From: Herpetosiphonaceae bacterium | GTDB lineage: Bacteria > Chloroflexota > Chloroflexia > Chloroflexales > Herpetosiphonaceae | DNA length: 35,074 nucleotides | Direction: 5' to 3' | NCBI GenBank assembly: GCA_013813565.1 | Contig: JACCRK010000290.1 | Location: 1-35,074 of the forward strand | Shown: positions 11,401 through 23,400 of the stretch, piece by piece | How the letters are laid out: every line of letters starts with the position of its first letter | How positions within the stretch are numbered: the stretch's first letter is position 1 | Position numbers and translations under genes: made by a program | Notes under the pieces: model-generated | Told to the model about the DNA's origin: nothing | Seen by the model: only the letters and a program-made list of their open reading frames with translations | Databases searched by the model: none

Positions 11401-14400
11401 TGTAGCCGCCAACCGGGTTGTGGACACCCGGCCCGCTCACATCGACGTAGGTGCTGAGGATCGGATTGTTGCCGGCGTTGCGCACAATGCCGCTGATGCG
11501 CAGCGTGGTTGGGGCAACCGTAATATCACGGACGAAGCTGCCATTCAGCGTGCCCGGATCAAGCGTTGCGCTGACAGTCTGGCTGCCCCACGGGCCATTC
11601 AGCGCATAGCGAACATCGAACGGCTCGAAGGTGCCGGTCGCGCTGATCACAGCGCTACAGCTGTAGGAGCCGGAGAACTGATAGGTTGTGGTGGAGCAAA
11701 GGGTTGTCGCATCACGCTGAAGCGTAATCTGGGTACGGCCGAAATCTGCCAGGAGTTGATTATCCGCGTTGCTGTTGCGAATCCGTCCCTGGAAGAAGAT
11801 CAGCCGCTCTTGAGCCCCAAGATCGTGGGAAACCGGATTAAGTTGCCGCTGGATCAGCGTAACGCTGCGGCTAGCGTCAATCGTCGTCCCATTGGCTTGC
11901 ACGCTATAGCGCAAGGTTGTGCTGGCGGCATTGGCGCGGGCGGTCACATAGAAGGAGTAGTGGCCCTGCGCGTCGGTGTAGCCGCTGACTGGGTTCAGTA
12001 GCTCGGGGGCGCTGATCTGGACATAGGCCCCGGCCAACGCCGAGCCATCGTAGCTGCGGATGGTGCCGGTCAGGTGGAGCGTGGTCGGATACACCAGCAG
12101 ATCAAAGGGCACATTGATGGCTGTGCTGCCTGCTCCGGCCGGAATTGTGCCCGTAACCGTCTGCGTGCCCCAGGCCCCAGCCGGGCGGTAGCTCACCGAG
12201 ATCGCCTGGGTGGTGGTGATGAACCCGGTACACGAGTATGAGGTGCTGCCGTTCCACGCATTGCTGCACAGGACGCCCTGCTCGGGAACGCCAACCGCTA
12301 CCGTATCTACGGGCAGGAGCAGGCTGGCGGCATAGCCATTGCGGATGCTGCCGGTCAGGTTGGTGCGCCGCTTGTCAAAGACCAGCCCGGTGGTAATAAC
12401 ATTGAGCGTGCCGCTGATGACATCAACCGCTATCGGCGCCGTGAAATCCATGCTGTTGCGGCTGTAGTGGAGGTTCAGCGTGCCGCTGGTGAAGCCGGAC
12501 CGCACGATCGCGTGCATGACGTACTCGCCACTGGCATTCGTGGACGTCGATTGGAGGTTGACGCTATTTCCCGACAGCATGGTGCCGCTGGTCGAAAGGC
12601 TGACGCTGGGCGCTGGCGTTCCATCCTGATCCGTGACCGTCCCAGCCAGGCGGACCGTGGTCGGGCTGATCGTCAGATCGCGGCTGAATGAGGTCGCGCT
12701 GCCGACGGTGCCGGCAGGGGCGGTGGCCGCGTTCAGCAGCAGGCCCCAGTCGCCGTAGATGGCGTAGGTGACGCTGAACGGCGCCGTCGTCAGGACAGTT
12801 GCCGAACATGAATAGTAGCTGTTGTACCAGTACACATTGGCCTGGCACAGCTGGTTGCCCTGGCTATCGCGCACCTGGATTTGATTGGCTTGGATATTCC
12901 AGTCCGGCACCAGGTTATTCTTGACATAACCATAAAACTGTACCGTGCGCAAATCGAAGGTGACGGTGCGGGTGATCGTGGTCAGCGCGTTGGCCGGGGC
13001 CGCCACGACGATCGCCTGGCGCAGCTCGCTGTTCAGGTTGACGATCAGATCAAGCGTGGCGGTGGTGATAGTGTTCCTCAACACCCCATAGAAGCTGTAC
13101 TCGCCGTTGGTATCGGTGGTATCGGTTTGCAGGTTGTAGGTCGAGAAAATAGAGCCCTGAGCGGACGTGCCGGCATTGGCCAGGCGGCGCCCGGCTGAAT
13201 CCTGCACAACGCCGGCCAGGCGGACCGTCGTTGGCTGCACCCCAAGATCATAGTTGACGGTTTGGCTGCCGCCGGCCGGCACCGTGCCGGTCACGATCGC
13301 GGTGCCCCAGTCGCCCTGAATGGTGTAGGTGACCGAGAAGGCAGCGCTGTTTTGAACGGTCGCGGCACAATCGTAGTAGGTATAGTAGCCATACCAGGGA
13401 TCATACAGATACGTGTCGCTGCACAGCGCGCCGGTGCCGGCGGCGCTGATCGCGACACTGTTTGAGTTCAGGCGGGCATTTTCGGCCAGCGTATTGCGCA
13501 CATACCCGGTAAACGTGATCTGGCGATTGCTGATGGTGAAGTTCTTGGATACCGTCGTTAGCGCTCCAGCGCTGGCAGTGAACGTGGCGGTGTCATTGAG
13601 CGTGACCCCGTTGTGGACCACCCGGTAGCTGAGCGCTCCCTGGCTTTCGTTGAGCTTCAATCCGGCCGGCACGGTGTAGGCGCCGGTCGCATTGGTGGTT
13701 GTCTCGACAAAACCGGGCGCCAGCAGCCGGGCGCTCTCGATTCGCACGGTTGCGCCGCTCAGGGGCGCGTCGATGCCATCGCGCACCGAGCCGGTGAGCA
13801 GCAGCGTGGTTGGGGCTACCAGCAGATTGTTGACCGCCGCGGTCGTCGTGCCGGTTGCGCCTGGCGCGACCGTCCCCGTGACCGTCGCGGTACCCCAGTC
13901 GCCACTGAGATCGTAGAGGATCGCCAGGCTTTCGGTATCGAAGACCTGCACGTTGCAGCTATACCCGCTGCTCGTCGTGGCCACCGAACACAGGCGGCCA
14001 AGGCTGGATGAGCGAATAATCACCTGGGTGTTGGCGATATTCATCTGGGGGTACAAACTGTTCAGCACGCGCCCTGAGAACGCGACCGTCCGCGAGCTCA
14101 GCGTAAGGTTCCGGCTGATCGGGGTGAGCTGGCTGGCCGCCGCGCTGAAGTTAACCGACTCGGTGCTTTGAATCCCCTGGTAGTTGACCCGATAAGAGAG
14201 CACTCCGCTGCTGACTCCGCTCTTCAGGACCAGCGTAGCGCTGTAGAAGCCCTGGGCGTTGGTGGACAGCGCTACGGTTTCACTGCCGTGCAGCAGCGTG
14301 CTTTCGATGGTGACAGTTGCGCCGACCAGCGGGGCGCTTTGGCCATCGCGGACATAGCCGTTGACCAGCAGGGTGGTTGGGGCAATCAGCAGGTTCTTAG

Positions 14401-17400
14401 GCAGGGCGGTGGTGCTGCCGGGGGCGCCGGCCGGCACGGTGGCGGTGATGACGTCGCTGCCCCAGCCGCCGCTCAAGCTGTAGGTGCCGACAAAGCTGCC
14501 GCTCTCGAAGACCTGGCGGCTGCAGCTGTAGGAGCCATCGCTCCACGTGGTTGGCGTACACAGGGTTCCGCTGGCCGGCGTGCTAATCGCCACCTGGGTG
14601 CTGTTCACGCCCTGCCCGGTCAGGCGGTTGATGACCCGCCCGCTCCAAGTTACCGTGCGCGCCGTGAAGCTGATGTCGCGGCTGATCGGGGTCAGCGCCT
14701 GGGCGGCGGCGCTGAAGGTTGTATCAAGCGTGGCCTGGCCGGCGCTGTAGCTGACCGCGTAGTGCAGATTGCCGCTGGTCACGCCATTGCGCAAGATCAG
14801 CGTGAGGGTGTAGGCGCCCTGGGCGTCACTCAGCGCTGTGGTGCCGGCGTTGGCATTCGAGGCACCGGCGGTGCTGACGGCCACGCTGGCGTTGCTAATT
14901 GGATTGCTGGCGCCGTCGTGAACCCGGCCAGTCAGCCGCAGTGTGGTTGGGGCAACCCCAAAGTCGCGGCTGATCGTGGTCAGGCTGCCGAGCGCCCCCA
15001 TTGTGACACTTTGCGTGAAGCTGCGCGTGCCCCAGTCGCCGCTGACGTTGATGGTCGCCACGAAGGTGCCGCTGTCGCTGATCGAGGTTTGACAAACGTA
15101 CTGGCCCAGCGCGTTGGTCTGGGGCGAGCAGGCGTTCGGGTGATTGGGCGTGCTGATGCGTACCTGGGTTTGGGCCAGGGTGGCGCTCGGCACCAGCGTA
15201 TTGTGGATCACGCCGCGCATATCCAGGCTGCGGTTGGTGAAGCGGAAATCCTGATTGACTGGCGTCAGCGCATTGAGCGCCACCACTTTCTGCTCTTCCA
15301 GGGTCATCTCGGCCGCAGCGTAGGCGACCTGGTAGCGCAGGGTCGGGTGGGTAATCCCAGCCTTGAGGATCACCGCTCCGTCGTAGGCACCCTGGGCGTT
15401 GCTGGTGATGCTGGCGCTTGGGACTGCGTTGGACAGCGAGTTGCTGGCAACCTCAACCGTGGCGCCGGCCAGCGGGGCGTCGCTGCTCTCGCGAATGACG
15501 CCGCGCAGCAGAACCGTGGTCGGCCGCGCCTCCAGGCTGCGGGCGACACTGCTGGTGCTGCCTACCGAGCCAGGTGGAATCGTGCCACTGACCACCAGCG
15601 TGCCCCAGTCGCCGCTGGCGGTGTAGGTCACATCAAGGCTGCTCTGGCTCAGCACCTGGGCGCGGCAGCTATAGTTGCCGGTTGCGTTGGTCGCGGCGAC
15701 ACAGAGCTGATCGCCGCCGGGCAGGCTGACCTGCACCTGGGTATTGCGCAGCTGCATGTATGGCGCAAAGGCATTGCTGATCTGTCCGCCGAAATCAATA
15801 TTCCTGGTGGTAAAGCGAATTCGCTGGCTGACCGGGGTCAGCTGCTCGGCCTGGGCGCTGTAGCTGCCGCCGATGGTTGCAGCGATGCCGTTATAGGTAA
15901 CCCGATAGCTGATCGTCCCGGCCAGGCTGTTGGCTTTCAGAACCACGGTGCCGCTGTAGGTGCCCTGGGCCGTGGTGACCAGGCTGAGGCTGTTGGCTGT
16001 GGTCGAGAAGCCGCTGCTGCTGAGCGCGATGGTCGCGCCGCTCAGCGCCTGATTGGTGCCATCCTCAACGATGCCGGTGAGCAGCAGCGTCGCCGGGGCC
16101 ACGCCCAGGGTCTGGGGCACATTTGTCGTCGAGCCGGCCGCGCCCGCCGGGATGCTGCCAGCCAGGGTCTGGCTGCCCCAGTCGCCGCTAATATGGTAGC
16201 GGATTGGGATCGCCGCCATGTCCAGAACCCGCACGGTGCAGCTGTAGCTGCCGTTGCTCAGGCTGCTCACGGCGCACAGCTCGCCGCCGCCAGCGTCGGT
16301 GACCTGAATCCGGTTGCTGCCCAGCGGGCGGTTGCCGGTCAGGCGATTGCCAACAATCCCGCTCAGCTGCACCACCCGCTCGGTGAAGGTGATATCCCTG
16401 GTGACAACGCTGAGCTGATCCAGCGGCACGGCGAAGGGCACCAGCGCCGTGCCGCTCGAGTCGCCGTAGGTGATCGCGTAGTTCAGGGTGCCGGTTGGCA
16501 CGCCGCTCTTAAGGATAATGGTGCCGGTATACACGCCCTGGGCGTTGGTGCGAATCGCCAGCGGCGGCTGCGAGGCGGAGATGTTGTTGCCGCCAACCTG
16601 GATCAGCGCCCCAGCCAGCGGTGTGCCAACGCCGTCGCGGATAACCCCGGACAGGCGCAGGGTGGTTGGCGAGACCGGCAGATCCTTGGTCGTGGTGACG
16701 ACGCTGCCGACGGTGCCAAACTGAATCTCGTCAGTCCAGGTGGCGCTGCCCCAGTCGCCGCTCAGCCGATAGCTGACGGTAAATGGATCGGTGGTTACGC
16801 CTGGGGCAATACAGGTATACTCGCCGACATACAGCTCTGGGTTGTACTGGTGCCCGCTGCCATCGTCGATCGCGGCGGTACAAAGCGCGCCGCGGCTGGG
16901 ATTGCTGATCGTCAGATCGCCCAGCATACCGATCCCCGGCGCGTAGGTGTTGCGCGCCCGGCCAACAAAGACCGCCTTGCGGAAGGAGATCTCCAGATCC
17001 TGGCGGCTGAAATTGAGCGCATTGCGGTTGAGGCCAAAGAAGTGCCGCGTGAAGCTCTGCTTGATGTTGTAGTACGCAACCTCGAACTCAAGATCGCCCT
17101 GGGTAACGTTCGGGCGCAGCACGATATAGGCGTTGTAGTTGCCCTGCGCGTCGGTGTAGACGGTGAAGCCGCGCACGCCGCCCTGCCCGGTGTGCCCTAC
17201 ATAGTCGCCCCGCACGGTGATTGCGGCGTTGGCCAGCCGTTTGCCATACGGATCGGTGAGGGTTCCTTGCAGGTGCAGGGTGGTTGGCGTCACGGTGAAG
17301 TCACGCTCGACCAGGGTTGTCTGCCCAACCCCAAGCACATTGGTCACGACGCCGGTGCGGTCGCTCAGCCCCCACTCACCGTTAATCCGATAGTTGATAT

Positions 17401-20400
17401 CGATCGGGTCGCCATCATCAAGCAGGGCATCGCATGTGTAGTAGCCGGTCTGCACGTCCATCTCGGCGTCGCAGAACTGGCTGCTCCAGAAATCCGGCGA
17501 GGTGATGTACATCAATCCTGGCACGCCCAGGCCTGGGACGAAAGCGTTGGTCACGCGCCCGACAAAGCGCACGCGCCGCCGCTCGAACGGCCAGGTCTGC
17601 CAGACCTCGTTGATCTGGCGCTGGCGGAAGCTGCGGTTTGGCAGCCGATACTCGGTCACAATCCCGTCCACGGTGATCGTGTACTCGACATCGATCAGGC
17701 CCTGGAGCCAGGGCGAGATGTTGATGTAGAGGTCATAGATGCCATTCTGGTCGGCGACATCGCTGGCTGCCCCAACGACCAGGCCGTTGATCTTCAGCTT
17801 GGCCGCAATCTGGGCCAGCCCGATCGGCGGGCCATTGGGCTGGGCGATAACCCCGGCCAGGTGGAAGGTCGTCGGTGTCAGCTGCACGTCTTCGAAAATC
17901 GTGCGCGACCCGCCAATCGCCGGAATGTTGGTCACCTCGAAGACGCGCTCGGCCATGCCATGCGGGCCCCAGGCGTTGACGGTGACTTCAAATGGCTCGG
18001 CGTTGTCGACCACGACCACGCAGTTGAAGTTGTCGCGCACAATCCCGTACTCTTTCAACGGGCCGCCCTGATTCTCATCGTAGTAGCAGATCTGGCCGTG
18101 GGTTGGCGAGGACAGCTGGTACCAGGCCACGGTGTCCGCCTCGCCGATCGCCGGGGCCAGCGAGTTGCGGAAGTTGCCGCGCAAGATAATTGTTCGAGCG
18201 GTGCTTGGCTCGATATAAGGCTTGACCAGCGTGAACGATCCCATGTCAACCAGGTTGAGCTGACCCTCCAGCGCGGTGAAATGGACGGTCTTGGGCAGGC
18301 GCGGGCTGGTGGCGAAGACAAGACTCAGGGTCCCCGATAAGGACTGGTTCGTGTCGCGCAGGATCACATACACATCGAAGTTGCCGCTGGCGTTGGTGCT
18401 GGCCGTGCGCCACAGCGATGAGACCAGCGGCGAGCTGGCGATGCCGGGCCAGGCGGTCGTAATGCCGGTGTTGGCCAGCGGCCCCACCTCGCCATCAGCC
18501 TCGTAGTCGGCCTGGCCCTGGATCCGTAGCATGGTTGGGCTGACCGCCAGGTTTTTGTCCCAGTAGCCAAGCTGGCCGGGGGCAGGTAGAAGATCGATGT
18601 GGTCGGTGATCACCGCCGTGCCCCAGTCGGCGTAGATCGTGTAGACCACATCGAAGGGGCTTGCGCTGGCGAGCTGGGTGGCGCAGGAGTAGCTGCCGCC
18701 AAGGTTGTTGATCAGACAGAGCCGCCCGAGGGTGGGCGAGGCGATCACCAGCTGATTATTGCTCGACCATGTCCCCGGCCCCGCCAGCAGGCTGTTGACC
18801 AGCGACCCCCGAAACACCAGGTTGCGCGCCGAGATTTGAATGTCATTCGTCGCGGTCGAGCGCTGATCGTACACGCCGAGCTCGAAGTTCTTCTCCGCGA
18901 TGCTGCTGATGCCATTGACCTGAATGGCGTAGCGCACGCTGATCCGGGTCACATCCGCCCCCAGCACCACGGTGGTGCTGTAAAAGCCGCTGGCATTGGT
19001 GGCGGCCCGCACGGTCACAAAACCTTCATGCACAATCGAGTAGCTGGTCATGGTGAGGCTGGCGTTGGGCAGCGGCGAGCCGTCGCTGGAGGTTAGGGTG
19101 CCGTTGAGCGAGACCACCCGCGGGAGCGCCGGCAGATCCTGCACCACCATAGTCGCCCCGGCCGGGGCCGTCTGGTTGTTGAGCCGGAACTCGCCCCAGT
19201 TGCTCTCGCCATAGTACTTGAATGGATCATTAAATCCTTGGTTGCGGAAGATCGGGCAGCCCGATCCACCCAGCCCCGGTCGGCAGAAGCGGCCTTCCAC
19301 CCGGTAGTTGAGCACCAGCGGCTCGTCGCTATCGACCAGCGCCGCACACTCGTAGTCCTTTTCGGTGTCGATAAACTCGCTCCCCGCCGCTGGAATGCGG
19401 CAGAGGGCGCGATTCACCGTCGGCGACACGATCAGCAGGGTGCCTTTGATGCGATTATTGGGCGAGGTGGCATTCTGGAGGCGGCCCTTGAAGGCGACTT
19501 TGCGATAAGGATAGGCGAAGTTGGCCCGCAGGATCGTCAATTCAGCCGGGGCCGTTTCCAGGGAGGCTGTTTTGGTCAGCGCGTAGGTCTGATCGCCAAA
19601 GGCATACTTAACCATGTAGTCGAGGCTGGTCGCGCTCAACCCCTGGCCAAGCACGGCATGGGCGGTGTAGTAGCCGGTCGCGTCGGTCGTGACGCTGACC
19701 GTGTGCTCCAGCCGATCATCGACATAGTGGGGCAGAAACGCGCTCCCATCGACGATAATCTTCACTTCCTTGATCGGCTGGCCATCACGATCGCTCACCC
19801 GGCCGTTCAGCTGCACAGTCGTCGGCCGCACCGTCAGGTCTTTGGCGAAGGTGATCTGGCTGCCCGGCCCTGGCAGATGGGTTACCGTATCGGTCAGGAT
19901 CGCCGTGCCCCAGTTGCCGCTCAGATCGTAGCGGACCTCGAAGCTTTGATCGGTGAAGATCCGCGCACTGCAGGAGTAGCTGGTCTGGCGGTAGCGGTCC
20001 AGGACGGCGTACTCGCACAAGTAGCCGATGCTCGGCGCGGTCACAACCACGCGGGTGCCATAGATGCCGCTGTCGCTGCGGTTGGGGGCAACCCAGCCAT
20101 TTTTCACCGCGCCGCTAAATGTCACCACGCGCATATTCAGGATGAAATCCTTAGTGAGCGGGGTCGCCTGGTTGACTTGGGCGCTGAAATCGACGTTGTG
20201 AATTCGGCCCTCTTCGCCATAGCCAATGAAATAGTTCAGCACGCCGCTGAGCTGTCCGCCGCCACGGGGCTTCATCACAACATAGAAGCTGTAGTCGCCG
20301 CTGGCGTTGGTCTGGCCAGGGCTGATTCGGTAGACATCGTCGCCACTGATGCGGATCTCGACGTTGCGCAGCGGATCGCCCGCCGGTGTCGAGACGCGGC

Positions 20401-23400
20401 CGTAGGCGTGAATAACGGTGAGATCGATCCGGATATCGCGGGTGTGGTTGACGATATCTTGCGAGCCGTCAATCGTGGCCAGCTCGCTGAAACGCTGGCT
20501 GCCCCACAGCCCGCTGAGGTCGTAGGTGACGCTGATCGCGCCGACTGAGCGGGTGGTGCCGACGCAGACATAGGTTCCGTCAAGGGCGGTTTGCGTGACA
20601 CAGGACGTGCCCAGCGCCGTGATGATCTGGTCGGACTGAATCGCAACGATCGTCAGGGGCGTCTCGGTGTTGTAGTCATTGGTGACATCGCCGCGGAAAT
20701 AGACCGTGCGGGGCGTATAGATCAGGTCGGTTTCAAGCGGGGTCGCTTCGTACAGCGTCGCGCTAAACGGTCGGGTCTCCAGCACATCGACGTTGCGGTA
20801 GGTCACCCGATACTGGAGGGTGCCCGACAGCACGCCGTACGGCAGGATCACGCCCATCCGGTACATGCCCTCGTTGTTGGTGCGCACCGTGCTGGTTTTG
20901 CCGGCCACCTGCACCTGCACCGTGGTATTGAGCATGGGCGCCCCGGAAGGCCGGGCGACAAAGCCGCTCAGGTCAAGCGCGGTCGTGCGCACCAGCAGAT
21001 CCTGGGGCACCCAGCGGCGGCCGCCGAGCGGCGCCAGCGGGGTGGTGTGGGTGAACACGTCGACGCCTGACTCAGTGGTTACCTCGTAGACCAGCACCAG
21101 CGTGGTCGGCGCCACGCTATCGACCTCGGCGCGACACTCGGTGGTGCCGCCGCCAGGGACCCGCACGCGGTAGGCGTCCGGCTGATAGTAGTCGATCCCG
21201 GTCTGGGCCTCGCACAGCAGCCCCAGCCCTGGTGACGAGATGCGCACCAGCGCATTGGTGATTGGCAGATCGAGCCGTTCGTCGATCACGCGCCCGACTG
21301 GAATAATCATGCTGCCGCGTACCGTGAAGGTGCGGCTGACGTTCAGCGGAGCGCCAACCTCGGCGCCGGCGAAGGGGAAGCTGCCGCCGGTAGTGACGTT
21401 GAGGTACCGAACGGCATACTCCAGCGTGCCGATCGAAATACTGTCGTCCAGCGGCAGATACATGGTGTACTGCCCGGTCACGTCGGTCAGCGCCGTGAGC
21501 TCGGTCAGCGCCTGCGGGCTCTTAACCGCGACATCAGCCCCGGCGACCGGCTGGCCATCTGGCCCGCGCACGTAGCCGTTGAGGTACAGCACAGGGGTGG
21601 CCAGCCGTAGCGGGGTGACCACGCGGAAAAGCTCGCCTGCGCCCCGATTGCGCGGGTCGACCGTGACAACTGTGGAGGTCAAAATGGTCGTCGGATCACG
21701 GCCGACCAGGTCGATGCGCACATCGAATGGCGTCAGATCTTCGATCGGCGCCTCGCAGCTGTAGGTGCCTTCGCGCAGCCGATCGGTGGTCTCCTTGCGG
21801 GGATCGATCGTGCGAATCACGGTGCCGAACTCATCGACCAGCGCTTTTGGATCGACATACACCAGCGTGGTCACATCGCACGAGTTAAACTGCGGATGGG
21901 GCTGGACCGGCTCGATCAGGACACGGGTTCCCGGCGCAGGCCTGGCCTCATCAAACAGAAACGACACCCGGCCCTGGAAGGCGAGCAGCACGCCGGTCAG
22001 CACCAGGTCGTGGGAAACCACATTCAGGGCGTTCTGGTTGAGACCGCTGTACGGCCGGCTGCGAATCGCATGCACCATGAGGGCGTTGGGATCGGTGCGG
22101 AACTCGGGGTTGAACGAGATTCGATAGGTGAGCGTGCCGTCGACAATCGCGTTGTCGAGCATCATATAGGTGGTGTAGGCGCCAGTGCCGGTGGTGGTCG
22201 TGTACACGCTGGTAAAGCCCGCCGCCGTCTGGGCGTTAATCCGCAGCTCGGCGTTGTACAGTGTCTGGCCGGTCTGGTCGCTCAATTTGCCGACCAGCTG
22301 GAGGGTCGTCGGGGCGACCGCGAAGTTCTGCTCCAGCACGGCGATCCCGCCGGCCGGCGGCAGGCTCGTGATGCGAATCTCCTCGCTGGCGGCGCCGCGG
22401 CCGCTAATGGCAACCTGGAGGGTGCCGGTCTGCCCATTCGATGGCACCCGACAGATATAGCGCCCAAAACGGTCGGTCCAGGTAGTGCATGCGGCCAGCT
22501 CGCTGGACATGATCGTAATCTTGGCGCCCGGAACCGGCAGCCCTGGCACAAGGCTGTTGCTGACGACACCCATCACATTGTAGAAACAGATCCCGCTATC
22601 GATAACCTGTTGGGCGCTGCGGCCCAGGAACAGCTCGATCGCAACATTGCGAATCGCGATCTCGTCGAGGTTGCTGGCGTCACAGGTGTTTTGCAGCAGA
22701 ATGGTGGCCTGCTCCATATATGGGGCCAGCTCGGTGCGGCTGGGCGGCTCCCAGTCCTGGCGCTTGTTGTAGCTCCACGGGCCTTCGCCGAGGTCGTAGG
22801 TGAAGAGCGATTTGGCGGTCTCCGTGATGCGCCAGCCATTGGCCAGATCAAAATCATCGAAGGCCAGGGTGCCGTCAGGCATCGCGGTATCATCGGCGAT
22901 CAGGCCGTTTGGCCGCCCCATCATGCCAATGTGGGTGTCGTCCTGGGGTACCAGCGCCTCGAGGTTGAGCCACTTGCCATACATTTCATCGATGCGCAGC
23001 CGATACTGGCGATAGCTGATCTCGATCACCGTCGGGCTGTTAACTTTAAGATCCACCTCGCCAAAGCTGTACACACCTGGGCGCAGCTCGCTCATTGCCA
23101 GGTGGTTGATCAGCGGTCGATTGAGCGTTCCGGCGCGGAACTCAAAGATCATGCCATCGAGCTCGATCGCGAAGGTCGTGTTCCAGGCGGCCCACTCGGC
23201 GGTCTGAATGGTATCGGTGATCAGCAGAGTGTTGGTGATCTGCTCATGGCGCGCCTGGACGGTCACGCCGCCATGCTCAAAGCCGGGCCGTGGGCCGAGA
23301 TACTGGAACTCGCCGAGCGCAAAGCTGTCAAAGCGCCGGCCATCCATTGTCGAGATATGCGGGTCGTTCTCGACCTTCCAGTAGCAGGTGCCCTTGCTGA

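Noticed and set aside
14168-18340. 1390-codon open frame on the plus strand inside the giant gene
   Set aside because: It is antisense to the A/B module array, rich in Gly, Ala, Arg and His, has no recognisable domain, and repeats with the period of the real protein. It arises because the GC-rich codons used on the minus strand leave few stops in the opposite frame.
5500-22595. Possible CRISPR or DNA satellite repeats
   Set aside because: The periodicity is at protein level with diverged DNA, in one open frame with codon-phase substitutions; no short identical repeats with unique spacers occur.
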